64,000 nucleotides of DNA, taken from Rhizobiales bacterium UBA1912. GTDB lineage: Bacteria; Pseudomonadota; Alphaproteobacteria; Rhizobiales; Devosiaceae. Position 1 is the stretch's first letter; each line of letters starts with the position of its first letter. Below are positions 1-8,060 of this stretch, piece after piece. The notes beneath the pieces were generated by a model. The model worked only from the letters and a program-made list of their open reading frames with translations, made no database searches and was not told the origin of the DNA. The stretch lies in contig DDGC01000004.1 in the NCBI GenBank assembly GCA_002337455.1, positions 101,174-165,173 of the forward strand, given 5' to 3'. The position numbers were made by a program, and so were the translations under genes.

Positions 1-890
1 TGGGCCTGATTGCCGCACCCCACACCTCGGCCGGACGCGCACCGACCCAGGAGGGGTTGCGGTTTTTCGTCGATGCCATGCTCGAAGTGGGGGCCATGGA
101 CGAAACCGAGCGCGACCAGATCGCCCGCAACATTTCGGGTGGCGGCCGCTCGGGGCGCGTCGAGGATCTCTTGAACGAAGCAAGCGCTTTGCTCTCGGGA
201 CTGTCGCATGGGGCGGGGATGGTCATTGCCGCGAAGGCCGACATGGTGCTCAAGCACGTCGAATTCGTCCGGCTCGACCCCGAGCGCGCCATGGCGATCC
301 TCGTGGGGGAAGACGGGCAGGTTGAAAACCGCATCATCGCCTTGCCGCCGGGGCTGACGGCAAGTGCCTTGACCCAGGCATCCAATTTTCTCGCCCATCA
401 CATCGTGGGCAAGACGCTGCAACAGGCGCGCGAATCCATCCGCCGCCAATCGGAAAGCCAGCGGGCCGAGCTCGATGCCATCGCGCAGCGGCTCGTGGAT
501 TCGGGGCTCGCTTCGATGATCGAGGCCGATACGTCAGCCCCCACGCTGATCGTGCGGGGCAGGGCCAATCTGATCGACGATACAATGGCTTCCGAAGACC
601 TGGCCCGGGTGCGGCAATTGTTCGACGAGATCGAAACCAAGCAGGGATTGATCGACCTTCTGAACGACGCTGAAACTGCACAAGGGGTGCGCATCTTCAT
701 CGGGTCGGAAAACAAGCTGTTTTCGCTTTCAGGGTCTTCGGTCGTGCTGTCGCCCTACAAGGACGCAAATGACAAGGTGGTGGGCGTGCTGGGCGTGATC
801 GGACCGACGCGGCTCAATTATGCCCGCATCGTGCCTGTGGTCGATTATACTGCGCATGTGGTGTCCAAGCTGATCTCGCGCAAAGGCTAG
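1..890 (+). CDS. hrcA: Heat-inducible transcription repressor HrcA, 5' truncated by window edge
   Basis: The frame is open from base 3 and begins with a GLIAAPHTSAGRAPTQEGLRFF stretch that is typical of the end of the HrcA winged-helix region (HTSAGR.PT..G.R.FVD), so the first ATG/TTG inside the window is not the true start. About 295 residues are present; full HrcA is roughly 340-360, so some 50-60 N-terminal residues lie outside the window. HrcA is known to repress chaperone operons by binding CIRCE. It is followed in the same direction by grpE and dnaK, the classical heat-shock order. I saw no CIRCE repeat in the gaps here, so its targets are probably elsewhere (for example groESL). Confidence 0.93.
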   Translation, partial: GLIAAPHTSAGRAPTQEGLRFFVDAMLEVGAMDETERDQIARNISGGGRSGRVEDLLNEASALLSGLSHGAGMVIAAKADMVLKHVEFVRLDPERAMAILVGEDGQVENRIIALPPGLTASALTQASNFLAHHIVGKTLQQARESIRRQSESQRAELDAIAQRLVDSGLASMIEADTSAPTLIVRGRANLIDDTMASEDLARVRQLFDEIETKQGLIDLLNDAETAQGVRIFIGSENKLFSLSGSSVVLSPYKDANDKVVGVLGVIGPTRLNYARIVPVVDYTAHVVSKLISRKG

Positions 891-928
891 CTTTAGCGTT
901 TTCGTTATGCTCGCTTTTCGCTATGAGG

Positions 929-957
929 CTTGAAATATTTCCCACCTTGGCCGATAT
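929..957 (+). promoter_or_regulatory. Candidate sigma-32 (RpoH) promoter of grpE
   Basis: CTTGAA at 929-934 is followed after 16 bases by CCGATAT at 951-957, close to the alphaproteobacterial RpoH pattern CTTG..-N16/18-CYTATNT with one mismatch. Transcription would begin near 964, downstream of the ATG at 923, which supports the grpE start at 998. Pattern match only. Confidence 0.5.
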
Positions 958-997
958 GGCAGCCAACCTTAACTCCCCAATCGTTGAAAGAGCAGTG

Positions 998-1624
998 ATG
1001 AGCGACGACAACACGACGCCAGAGCCGAACGACGACATCGATCCGCGCATTGAAGCCGATGACGCAGAAGCCGTTTCCACCGAGCCGACGCCGGAAGACC
1101 GCATCGCCCAGCTCGAGGCCGAAAAGGAACAGCTCCGCGACCAGGTGCTGCGCACGGCGGCGGAAATGGACAATCTGCGCAAGCGCACCGAGCGTGAAGT
1201 CAACGACACGCGCTCTTATGCTATTGCCGGGTTCGCCCGCGACATGCTGGTGGCCACCGACAATCTCTCGCGCGCCCTGATGGTCATTCCCGCCGAACTG
1301 CGCGAAAACGCCGACGGCACGCTCAAATCCCTGATCGAAGGGATCGAGATGACCGAGCGCGAAATGCAGCGGCTTTTGCAAAAGAACGGTGTGATCCCGA
1401 TCGCGGCCGAGGGCGAAAAGTTCGACCCCCACCGCCATCAGGCCATGTTCGAGGTGCCCGATCCTTCGGTGCCCGAGGGCACGGTGGTCCAGGTAGTCCA
1501 GACCGGATACGCCATTGGCGAGCGCGTTTTGCGCCCCGCCATGGTGGGCGTGGCCAAGGGCGGCAACAAATCGGCCCCCAAACCCGACGCCGAACCCGGT
1601 GAAGGGCTCGATAAATCGGCCTGA
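998..1624 (+). CDS. grpE: Nucleotide exchange factor GrpE
   Basis: Protein of 208 residues. GrpE releases ADP from DnaK in the cytoplasm. An acidic, low-complexity N-terminus is followed by the long coiled-coil (about residues 35-90, EDRIAQLEAEKEQLRDQVLR) and the family core with RKRTEREV, then the C-terminal beta domain containing KFDPHRHQAMFEV and the conserved GY.IGERVLRPAMVGVAK signature. The frame stays open upstream to 923, but the start at 998 (MSDDN) follows a purine-rich GAAAGAG and lies downstream of the likely heat-shock promoter. It sits between hrcA and dnaK, matching its role as a DnaK partner. Confidence 0.95.
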   Translation: MSDDNTTPEPNDDIDPRIEADDAEAVSTEPTPEDRIAQLEAEKEQLRDQVLRTAAEMDNLRKRTEREVNDTRSYAIAGFARDMLVATDNLSRALMVIPAELRENADGTLKSLIEGIEMTEREMQRLLQKNGVIPIAAEGEKFDPHRHQAMFEVPDPSVPEGTVVQVVQTGYAIGERVLRPAMVGVAKGGNKSAPKPDAEPGEGLDKSA

Positions 1625-1652
1625 CAAAAATTCACGCAAAGCGGGGGGTGTG

Positions 1653-1681
1653 CTTGAAGGGCACTTCCCCCCTCCTTATAT
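1653..1681 (+). promoter_or_regulatory. Candidate sigma-32 (RpoH) promoter of dnaK
   Basis: CTTGAA at 1653-1658, a 16-base spacer, and CTTATAT at 1675-1681 fit the alphaproteobacterial heat-shock promoter pattern exactly at the -10 element. It precedes dnaK by about 145 bases. The same spacing is seen ahead of grpE. Confidence 0.6.
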
Positions 1682-1824
1682 AGCCAGCAAGCCCGGAAAA
1701 CCGGGCCAAATCCATCCCCCTGAGGGGTCCGGCACGACCGATCAATGCGATGCCGCAACGTGAATGGGCGCGTTGAGGGGTCAGGGCCAAATTTTAGGAC
1801 TCGCTCGAGAAATGAGGTTTCGGA

Positions 1825-3738
1825 ATGGGAAAAGTAATCGGTATTGACCTGGGCACGACCAATTCGTGCGTCGCCGTCATGGACGGCAAAACTCCTAAAG
1901 TGATCGAAAACGCCGAAGGCGCGCGGACCACGCCCTCGATGGTGGCCTTCTCAAACGACGGCGAACGTCTCGTGGGCCAGCCGGCCAAGCGCCAGGCTGT
2001 AACAAACCCCGAGGGCACGCTGTTTGCCGTCAAGCGCCTGATCGGGCGCCGGTTCGATGACCCGATGGTCACCAAGGACAAGGGCCTCGTGCCCTACAAG
2101 ATCGTCAAGGCAGACAATGGCGATGCGTGGGTGGAAGCTGACGGGAAGAAATCTTCTCCCTCGGAAGTCTCCGCCATGATCCTGGGCAAGATGAAGGAAA
2201 CCGCCGAGAGCTATCTTGGTGAAACGGTGACGCAAGCCGTCATCACGGTTCCGGCCTACTTCAACGACAGCCAGCGCCAGGCCACCAAGGATGCCGGCAA
2301 GATTGCCGGGCTCGAAGTGCTCCGCATCATCAACGAGCCGACCGCCGCCGCGCTCGCCTACGGGCTGGAAAAGCGCGAATCGGGCACGATCGCCGTTTAT
2401 GACCTTGGCGGTGGCACTTTCGACATCTCGATCCTCGAGATCGGCGACGGCGTTTTCGAAGTCAAATCCACCAATGGCGACACGTTCCTTGGCGGTGAAG
2501 ATTTCGACATGCGTCTTGTCGATTACCTCGCCGACGAGTTCAAGAAAGAGCAGGGCATCGACCTGCGCGGCGACAAGCTGGCGCTGCAGCGTCTCAAGGA
2601 AGCCGCCGAAAAGGCCAAGATCGAGCTCTCGTCCGGTTCCCAGACCGAAGTCAACCTGCCGTTCATCACGGCGGACGCTTCAGGCCCCAAGCATCTGCAG
2701 CTCAAGTTGACGCGCGCCAAGTTCGAATCGATCGTTGAAGATCTCGTCAAGCGCACCATCGATCCGTGCCGCGCAGCGCTCAAGGATGCCGGCATTTCGG
2801 CTGGCGAGATCGACGAAGTCGTTCTGGTCGGCGGCATGACCCGTATGCCCAAGGTGCAGGAAGAGGTGAAGAACTTCTTCGGCAAGGAACCCCACAAGGG
2901 CGTGAACCCCGACGAAGTGGTTGCCATGGGCGCCGCCATTCAGGCCGGCGTTCTGCAGGGCGACGTGAAAGACGTCCTGCTGCTCGATGTGACCCCGCTT
3001 TCGCTGGGTATCGAAACGCTGGGCGGCGTGTTCACGCGGCTTATCGATCGCAACACGACCATCCCGACCAAAAAGAGCCAGGTGTTCTCGACGGCTGAAG
3101 ACAATCAGTCTGCGGTGACCATCCGGGTCTTCCAGGGCGAGCGTGAAATGGCGGCCGACAACAAGATGCTCGGCCAGTTCGACCTGGTGGGTATTCCCTC
3201 GGCGCCCCGTGGCGTGCCGCAGGTCGAGGTGACCTTCGATATCGACGCCAACGGCATCGTCAACGTTTCGGCCAAGGACAAGGGCACGGGCAAGGAGCAG
3301 CAGATCCGCATCCAGGCCTCGGGCGGTCTTTCGGACGCCGACATCGAGCAGATGGTCAAGGACGCCGAAGCGAACGCGGAAACCGACAAGAAGCGCCGCG
3401 AAGTCGTGGAAGCCAAGAACCAGGCCGAAAGCCTCGTGCACTCGACCGAATCCTCGCTCAAGGAGCATGGCGACAAGGTTTCGCCCGAGATCAAGGCCGA
3501 GATCGAGGCCGCCATCGCCGATACCAAGACCGCGCTCGAGGGCGACGATCCGGAGGCGATCAAGGAAAAGGCCGCTGCGCTGGCTCAGGCTTCGATGAAA
3601 CTTGGTGAAGCCATGTACAAGGCGAGCCAGGACGAAGCAGAAGCCGCCGCCGCGGGCGATGCCCAGGCCGATGACGACGTTGTCGATGCTGACTTCGAAG
3701 AGGTCAAGGACGACGACGACGACAAGAAGTCGGCATAA
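1825..3738 (+). CDS. dnaK: Chaperone Hsp70, DnaK
   Basis: 637 residues, the normal length. ATP-dependent chaperone of the cytoplasm that works with DnaJ and GrpE. Visible motifs: phosphate-1 loop IGIDLGTTNSC at residues 5-15, phosphate-2 VYDLGGGTFDIS near 190-201, adenosine motif LVGGMTRMP near 335, the linker DVLLLDVTPLSLGIETLGG near 388-406, and an acidic C-terminal tail ending in DADFEEVKDDDDDKKSA. The start has an AGG-containing ribosome site (GAAATGAGGTTTCGG). A factor-independent terminator follows the stop, so dnaJ is probably transcribed at least partly from its own promoter. Confidence 0.98.
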   Translation: MGKVIGIDLGTTNSCVAVMDGKTPKVIENAEGARTTPSMVAFSNDGERLVGQPAKRQAVTNPEGTLFAVKRLIGRRFDDPMVTKDKGLVPYKIVKADNGDAWVEADGKKSSPSEVSAMILGKMKETAESYLGETVTQAVITVPAYFNDSQRQATKDAGKIAGLEVLRIINEPTAAALAYGLEKRESGTIAVYDLGGGTFDISILEIGDGVFEVKSTNGDTFLGGEDFDMRLVDYLADEFKKEQGIDLRGDKLALQRLKEAAEKAKIELSSGSQTEVNLPFITADASGPKHLQLKLTRAKFESIVEDLVKRTIDPCRAALKDAGISAGEIDEVVLVGGMTRMPKVQEEVKNFFGKEPHKGVNPDEVVAMGAAIQAGVLQGDVKDVLLLDVTPLSLGIETLGGVFTRLIDRNTTIPTKKSQVFSTAEDNQSAVTIRVFQGEREMAADNKMLGQFDLVGIPSAPRGVPQVEVTFDIDANGIVNVSAKDKGTGKEQQIRIQASGGLSDADIEQMVKDAEANAETDKKRREVVEAKNQAESLVHSTESSLKEHGDKVSPEIKAEIEAAIADTKTALEGDDPEAIKEKAAALAQASMKLGEAMYKASQDEAEAAAAGDAQADDDVVDADFEEVKDDDDDKKSA

Positions 3739-3761
3739 GCCCCGCGCCTTGAAACACACCC

Positions 3762-3791
3762 AGTGCCGCCTTCGGGCGGCACTGTCTTTTT
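3762..3791 (+). terminator. Rho-independent terminator after dnaK
   Basis: A 9-bp stem AGTGCCGCC / GGCGGCACT closed by a TTCG tetraloop is followed by GTCTTTTT. It lies 24 bases past the dnaK stop. Confidence 0.88.
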
Positions 3792-3800
3792 GCGGGCACC

Positions 3801-3816
3801 AGTTTCACGTGAATCA
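3801..3816. promoter_or_regulatory. parS-like site between dnaK and dnaJ
   Basis: AGTTTCACGTGAATCA matches the alphaproteobacterial parS palindrome TGTTTCACGTGAAACA at 14 of 16 positions, with the central TTCACGTGAA intact. It is about 30 kb from the main parS cluster next to parAB. Confidence 0.4.
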
Positions 3817-4012
3817 CCGGTGAGTACTGGTCTTTTCGCCGCTGCCTATGGTAACAGGCAGCAACGATGATTACCTAGGCGCACGAGGGGTTCTGGCCGG
3901 TGCCGGCCCCAAGAGAGATGCGTCATGACAAGAACGGTTGGTTTGGCACAAGAGATGATCTTGCATCCGTCCATTTTCTGCCCCTGCCGCGATACAGGGA
4001 TAAACTAGTCTC

Positions 4013-5137
4013 ATGAGCAAAGCCGATTTCTATTCCGTGCTCGGGGTTGAAAAGACCTGCGACACGGCGGGCCTCAAATCCGCCTATCGCAAGCTGGCCA
4101 TGCAGTATCACCCGGACCGCAATCCGGGAGACACCGAGGCCGAGCACAAGTTCAAGGAAGTTTCCGAAGCCTACGACACGCTCAAGGACCCGCAAAAGCG
4201 GGCGGCGTACGACAGGTTCGGCCACGCCGCCTTCAATGGCGGTGGCGGCGGTGCGCAGGGGTTCGGGAACGATTTTTCCTCATCGATGTCCGACATCTTC
4301 GAAGACATTTTCGGGGAGTTCATGGGCGGCGCACGCGGGCAGCGTACGCGCGATGGCCGCCAGCGCGGCTCGGACCTGCGCTACAATCTCGAAATCACCC
4401 TCGAAGACGCTTTTGCCGGCACGACAGTCGATATCGACGTGCCTTCCCTTATCGGTTGCGAAACCTGCGACGGCACGGGCGCCAAGCCCGGCACCGGGTT
4501 TTCCACCTGCCGCATGTGCGGCGGGCACGGCAAGGTGCGCGCGGCGCAAGGGTTCTTTACCATCCAGCAGACCTGTCCCCAGTGCCACGGACGCGGGGAA
4601 ACCATGGACCAGCCGTGCACGGACTGCCATGGCCAGGGCCGCCGGCAGACGTCGCGCACGCTGTCGGTCGATGTTCCCAAGGGGATCGAGGACGGTACGC
4701 GCATTCGTCTGGGCGGCGAAGGCGAGGCCGGATTGCGTGGCGGGCCGGCCGGCGATCTTTACATTTTCGTTTCGGTCAAACCCCACCAGCTGTTCCAGCG
4801 CGACGGCGCCGATCTTTATGCCAAGGTGCCCATTTCGATGATCACCGCGGCCTTGGGCGGCGAATTTGAAGTGCCCACGCTCGAAGGCAGCCGCGCCAAG
4901 GTCAAGGTCGGCGAGGGCACCCAGCCCGGCCAGCGCGTGCGTTTGAAAGGCAAAGGCATGCCGGTGCTGCGCGCCAACCAGGTGGGCGATCTTTACGTCC
5001 AGCTCGACGTGGAAACGCCGCAAAAGCTCTCAAAGCGTCAGCGCGAGCTGCTCGAAGAGTTCGAAAGCCTCTCCAACCGGGAGACATCGCCGGGCTCGGA
5101 AGGGTTTTTCGACAAGCTCAAGACCATGTTCCACTAA
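4013..5137 (+). CDS. dnaJ: Chaperone protein DnaJ
   Basis: 374 residues. Hsp40 cochaperone that delivers substrates to DnaK and stimulates its ATPase. J-domain at residues 4-70 with the HPD motif at 33-35 (YHPDRN), a glycine/phenylalanine-rich segment around 75-110, then four zinc-binding CxxCxGxG repeats: CETCDGTG, CRMCGGHG, CPQCHGRG and CTDCHGQG. The C-terminal substrate domains contain GTRIRLGGEGEAG and the usual GDLYV motifs. All four repeats are intact, so this is a type I DnaJ rather than a truncated J-protein. It follows dnaK after 274 bases that hold a terminator and a parS-like site. Confidence 0.97.
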   Translation: MSKADFYSVLGVEKTCDTAGLKSAYRKLAMQYHPDRNPGDTEAEHKFKEVSEAYDTLKDPQKRAAYDRFGHAAFNGGGGGAQGFGNDFSSSMSDIFEDIFGEFMGGARGQRTRDGRQRGSDLRYNLEITLEDAFAGTTVDIDVPSLIGCETCDGTGAKPGTGFSTCRMCGGHGKVRAAQGFFTIQQTCPQCHGRGETMDQPCTDCHGQGRRQTSRTLSVDVPKGIEDGTRIRLGGEGEAGLRGGPAGDLYIFVSVKPHQLFQRDGADLYAKVPISMITAALGGEFEVPTLEGSRAKVKVGEGTQPGQRVRLKGKGMPVLRANQVGDLYVQLDVETPQKLSKRQRELLEEFESLSNRETSPGSEGFFDKLKTMFH

Positions 5138-5159
5138 CGGAGTTGGTCCGATTTTGCTC

Positions 5160-5197
5160 AAGGCCCCTCGCCATCGGTGAGGGGCCTTGTTTTTTTG
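5160..5197 (+). terminator. Rho-independent terminator after dnaJ
   Basis: Ten-base-pair stem AAGGCCCCTC / GAGGGGCCTT with a nine-base loop, followed by G and seven T residues, 22 bases after the dnaJ stop. Confidence 0.9.
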
Positions 5198-5258
5198 CGG
5201 GGCTTGCGGCGGCTGGCGCCGCCCGCTTAACTGCGGCCCGCACAACAAGGAGACGCCC

Positions 5259-5810
5259 ATGCCCACCGCCCTTACCCTTTGCGGCTCGATCCGCTCCGGC
5301 TCGGTCAACAAGAAGCTTCAGGACGCGGTGGATGCCAAGCTCAGGGCGGCGGGGGTCGAGGTTAATTCGATAAGCCTCAAAGATTTCGAGATGCCGATTT
5401 TCAATGCGGATCTCGAGCCCGATAACGTACCGGAAGCCGCCGGGCGGCTGGCCGATCTCTTCCGGACCCACGACATCGTCTTTATCGCAACGCCCGAATA
5501 CAATGGCGGTTTGCCGCCGCTGGTCGTCAACACGATCGCCTGGCTTTCCCGGCAAAAGCCTTCCCCCTTCCGGCACGCTGTGTTCGGGATCGGCGGGGTG
5601 TCTTCGGGCCGCTACGGCACCACATGGGCGCAAAGCCATCTGCGCGATTCGCTGTCCAAGATCGGCGCGCTGGTCGTGCCGACGCTGCTCGGAACCGGCC
5701 CGGATACCAGCGTATTCGATGCGGATGGGGCAGTGGCCGAAACAGGGGTCAACGCCAAGATCGACCAGATGCTCAAAGAACTCACCCATTTTTCGCGCGG
5801 CGGGATTTGA
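5259..5810 (+). CDS. NADPH-dependent FMN reductase family protein
   Basis: 183 residues with a flavodoxin-like fold. The N-terminal phosphate loop LCGSIRSGSVNKKL (about residues 6-19) binds the FMN phosphate and the TPEYNGGLPPLVVNTIAWLSR stretch near 80-100 is the family's second FMN contact. Such enzymes reduce FMN, quinones, azo compounds or chromate with NAD(P)H; the physiological substrate cannot be read from the sequence. The start at 5259 is chosen over upstream possibilities because of AAGGAGA six bases before it and because the protein begins directly with the fold. It stands alone between the dnaJ terminator and pyrF. Confidence 0.88.
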   Translation: MPTALTLCGSIRSGSVNKKLQDAVDAKLRAAGVEVNSISLKDFEMPIFNADLEPDNVPEAAGRLADLFRTHDIVFIATPEYNGGLPPLVVNTIAWLSRQKPSPFRHAVFGIGGVSSGRYGTTWAQSHLRDSLSKIGALVVPTLLGTGPDTSVFDADGAVAETGVNAKIDQMLKELTHFSRGGI

Positions 5811-5883
5811 GACTGACCGCTTGCGCTCCGTGCCAACTCATGGCATCGAGCCTCGATACAGAAAAGCACGCGGGGAAATTGCC

Positions 5884-6570
5884 ATGGCCGGTGACTTGAT
5901 CGTCGGGCTCGATGTCGGAACGCGCGGTGAGGCCGAGGATATGATTTCCCGGCTCGATGGCATCGTCGATTTCTACAAGATCGGCTACCAGCTTTTCTAT
6001 GGCGGCGACGGGCTGATCGTGGGCAAGGAACTGCTCAAGGCCGGCAAGCGCGTCTTTTTCGATCTCAAACTTCTCGATATCGACAACACTGTCGCCAAGG
6101 GTGTCGCAGCGATTGCCGAGACCGGAGCGACCATGCTCACGCTCCATGCCTATCCCAAGGCGATGGCAGCGGCGGTCAAGGCTGCTGAAGGCTCGTCGCT
6201 CTGCCTGCTCGGCGTTACGGTCCTGACCTCGATGGATCAGGCCGATCTCGATGATGCAGGGTACGGCATTGCCGTTGACGAGCTTGTGGCCCGGCGGGCG
6301 CGCCAGGCGCGTGAGGCCGGCATGGGCGGTGTCGTCGCCTCGGCGTTCGAGGCGCGAAAAGTGCGCGAGATCGTCGGGCCCGACATGGCTGTCGTCACCC
6401 CCGGCATCCGCCCCGCCGGCTCGGACAAGGGTGACCAGAAGCGGGTGATGACGCCCGCCGATGCGCTGGCAGCAGGCGCATCGCATCTTGTGGTGGCGCG
6501 CCCCATCGTTGCCGCACCCAGCCCGCGTCAGAGCGCGCAGGCAGTGCTGGCCGAAATGCGGGCGGCCTGA
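5884..6570 (+). CDS. pyrF: Orotidine 5'-phosphate decarboxylase
   Basis: 228 residues, TIM-barrel enzyme that decarboxylates OMP to UMP in pyrimidine synthesis. The catalytic DxKxxDI pattern is present as FDLKLLDID at about residues 59-67, and the phosphate-binding end has TPGIRP and HLVVARPI. The frame is open far upstream (through another gene's shadow), but the ATG at 5884 has GGGGAAA ten bases ahead and places IVGLDVG as the first strand, as in other PyrF proteins. dapB follows after 10 bases, so they are probably cotranscribed. Confidence 0.96.
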   Translation: MAGDLIVGLDVGTRGEAEDMISRLDGIVDFYKIGYQLFYGGDGLIVGKELLKAGKRVFFDLKLLDIDNTVAKGVAAIAETGATMLTLHAYPKAMAAAVKAAEGSSLCLLGVTVLTSMDQADLDDAGYGIAVDELVARRARQAREAGMGGVVASAFEARKVREIVGPDMAVVTPGIRPAGSDKGDQKRVMTPADALAAGASHLVVARPIVAAPSPRQSAQAVLAEMRAA

Positions 6571-6580
6571 GGGGAAGACC

Positions 6581-7387
6581 ATGGCATTGAAAATAGGAGT
6601 TGTCGGCGCTGGCGGGCGCATGGGGCAGGCGGTTATCCGCGCCGTCGCCAACCATGAAGGCATGGCGCTTGCGGCGGCTGCCGACCGCGACAATTCAAGC
6701 GCGGCTGGCAAGGACGCCGGAAGCCTGGCGGGTCTTGAACCGCTGGGCGTAGTCGTCGGGGATACGCCGCTCGATATCGTCGACCATGTGGATGCAGTCA
6801 TCGATTTCACGGCGCCACAACTGAGCGTGGCCCTGGCCCGCCGGGCCGCCGAGCGCAAACTGATTCACATCATCGGCACGACGGGCTGCTCGCCCGAAGA
6901 CGACGCGGCGATTGCCAGGGCCGGAGCCGATGGCGCGCGGATCGTCAAATCGGGCAATATGAGCCTTGGGGTCAACCTTCTGGCTGCGCTGGTCAAAAAG
7001 ACCGCAGCCAGTCTCGACATCGATTTCGACATCGAAGTCCTCGAAATGCACCACCGTCACAAGGTCGATGCCCCCTCGGGCACGGCGCTGCTCCTGGGCG
7101 AGGCGGCAGCCGAGGGGCGCGGTATCGATCTTGCCGAGCATTCGGTGCGGGTGCGCGACGGGCACACCGGAGCGCGTGAGCCCGGCTCGATCGGCTTTGC
7201 GACATTGCGCGGCGGAGGCATCGTGGGCGATCATTCGGTCTTGTTTTCCTCGATGGCCGAAACCATCACCCTTTCCCATTCGGCGCGCGACCGGACCCTG
7301 TTTGCCGATGGCGCGCTCAAGGCCGCGCTGTGGGCGGCCAAGCAGCCCGCGGGCCTTTATTCCATGGCCGACGTGCTCGGCCTCTAG
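6581..7387 (+). CDS. dapB: 4-hydroxy-tetrahydrodipicolinate reductase
   Basis: 268 residues. NAD(P)H-dependent reductase of the lysine/diaminopimelate pathway. The Rossmann motif VGAGGRMGQ lies at residues 7-15, the TTGCSPEDDA region follows strand four, and the signature EMHHRHKVDAPSGTAL (near residue 150) contains the catalytic histidine and lysine. The start at 6581 has GAGGGGAAG just upstream overlapping the end of pyrF. gpmA follows after 51 bases; a dapB-gpmA pair is common in Rhizobiales. Confidence 0.97.
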   Translation: MALKIGVVGAGGRMGQAVIRAVANHEGMALAAAADRDNSSAAGKDAGSLAGLEPLGVVVGDTPLDIVDHVDAVIDFTAPQLSVALARRAAERKLIHIIGTTGCSPEDDAAIARAGADGARIVKSGNMSLGVNLLAALVKKTAASLDIDFDIEVLEMHHRHKVDAPSGTALLLGEAAAEGRGIDLAEHSVRVRDGHTGAREPGSIGFATLRGGGIVGDHSVLFSSMAETITLSHSARDRTLFADGALKAALWAAKQPAGLYSMADVLGL

Positions 7388-7438
7388 CTTTTGTCGCGTT
7401 TTCGAACTGCAGAAACGCGAGATACTTTGGGAGATATC

Positions 7439-8053
7439 ATGACCGGAACGCTGATCCTTGTTCGCCACGGCCAGAGCGAATGGAACTTGAAAAATCTGTT
7501 CACCGGCTGGAAGAACCCGGGGCTGACCGATCTTGGGATCGGGGAAGCCAAAAAGGCCGGGCAAGCGCTCAAGAGCCGGGGGACAGTGCCGGACGCCTAT
7601 TTCACATCGGCCCTGACGCGTGCCCAGCGCACCCTCGATCTGATGCTCGAGGAAATGGAGATCACCGATCTCACCATCGTTCGCAATCACAAGCTCAACG
7701 AGCGCGACTATGGCGATCTGTCGGGGCTCAACAAGGACGACGCGCGGGAGAAATGGGGCGAGGAGCAGGTCCATATCTGGCGCCGGTCCTATGACGTGCC
7801 ACCGCCGGGCGGCGAGAGCCTCAAGGATACCGCGGCGCGGGTTCTGCCTTACTACGAAGCCGAGATCGCGCCGCTGGTCAAAGCCGGCAAGACTGTGCTG
7901 GTCACAGCGCACGGCAATTCGCTGCGGGCGCTTGTCATGAAGCTCGAAGGACTGGACGAAGAGGCGATCCTCAAACGTGAAATCGCCACCGGGGCGCCGA
8001 TCATTTACGGGATCGATGCCGAGGGAAGCCGGGTTTCGACCGAAGAGCTTTAG
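7439..8053 (+). CDS. gpmA: 2,3-bisphosphoglycerate-dependent phosphoglycerate mutase
   Basis: 204 residues. Interconverts 3- and 2-phosphoglycerate in glycolysis/gluconeogenesis. The phosphohistidine loop LVRHGQSEWN is at residues 6-15, followed by ERDYGDLSG, the RRSYDVPPPGGES loop, and the second catalytic histidine in VTAHGNSLRAL. The protein is shorter than the 247-residue E. coli enzyme, but this compact form is normal in alphaproteobacteria. Start chosen by GGGAGATATC upstream of ATG. Confidence 0.95.
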   Translation: MTGTLILVRHGQSEWNLKNLFTGWKNPGLTDLGIGEAKKAGQALKSRGTVPDAYFTSALTRAQRTLDLMLEEMEITDLTIVRNHKLNERDYGDLSGLNKDDAREKWGEEQVHIWRRSYDVPPPGGESLKDTAARVLPYYEAEIAPLVKAGKTVLVTAHGNSLRALVMKLEGLDEEAILKREIATGAPIIYGIDAEGSRVSTEEL

Positions 8054-8060
8054 AGCGGCC

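Noticed and set aside
891..1824. CIRCE operator near grpE/dnaK
   Set aside because: No TTAGCACTC-N9-GAGTGCTAA-like repeat was found in the gaps.
2680..3759. 359-codon open frame antisense to dnaK
   Set aside because: Shadow frame; no independent support.
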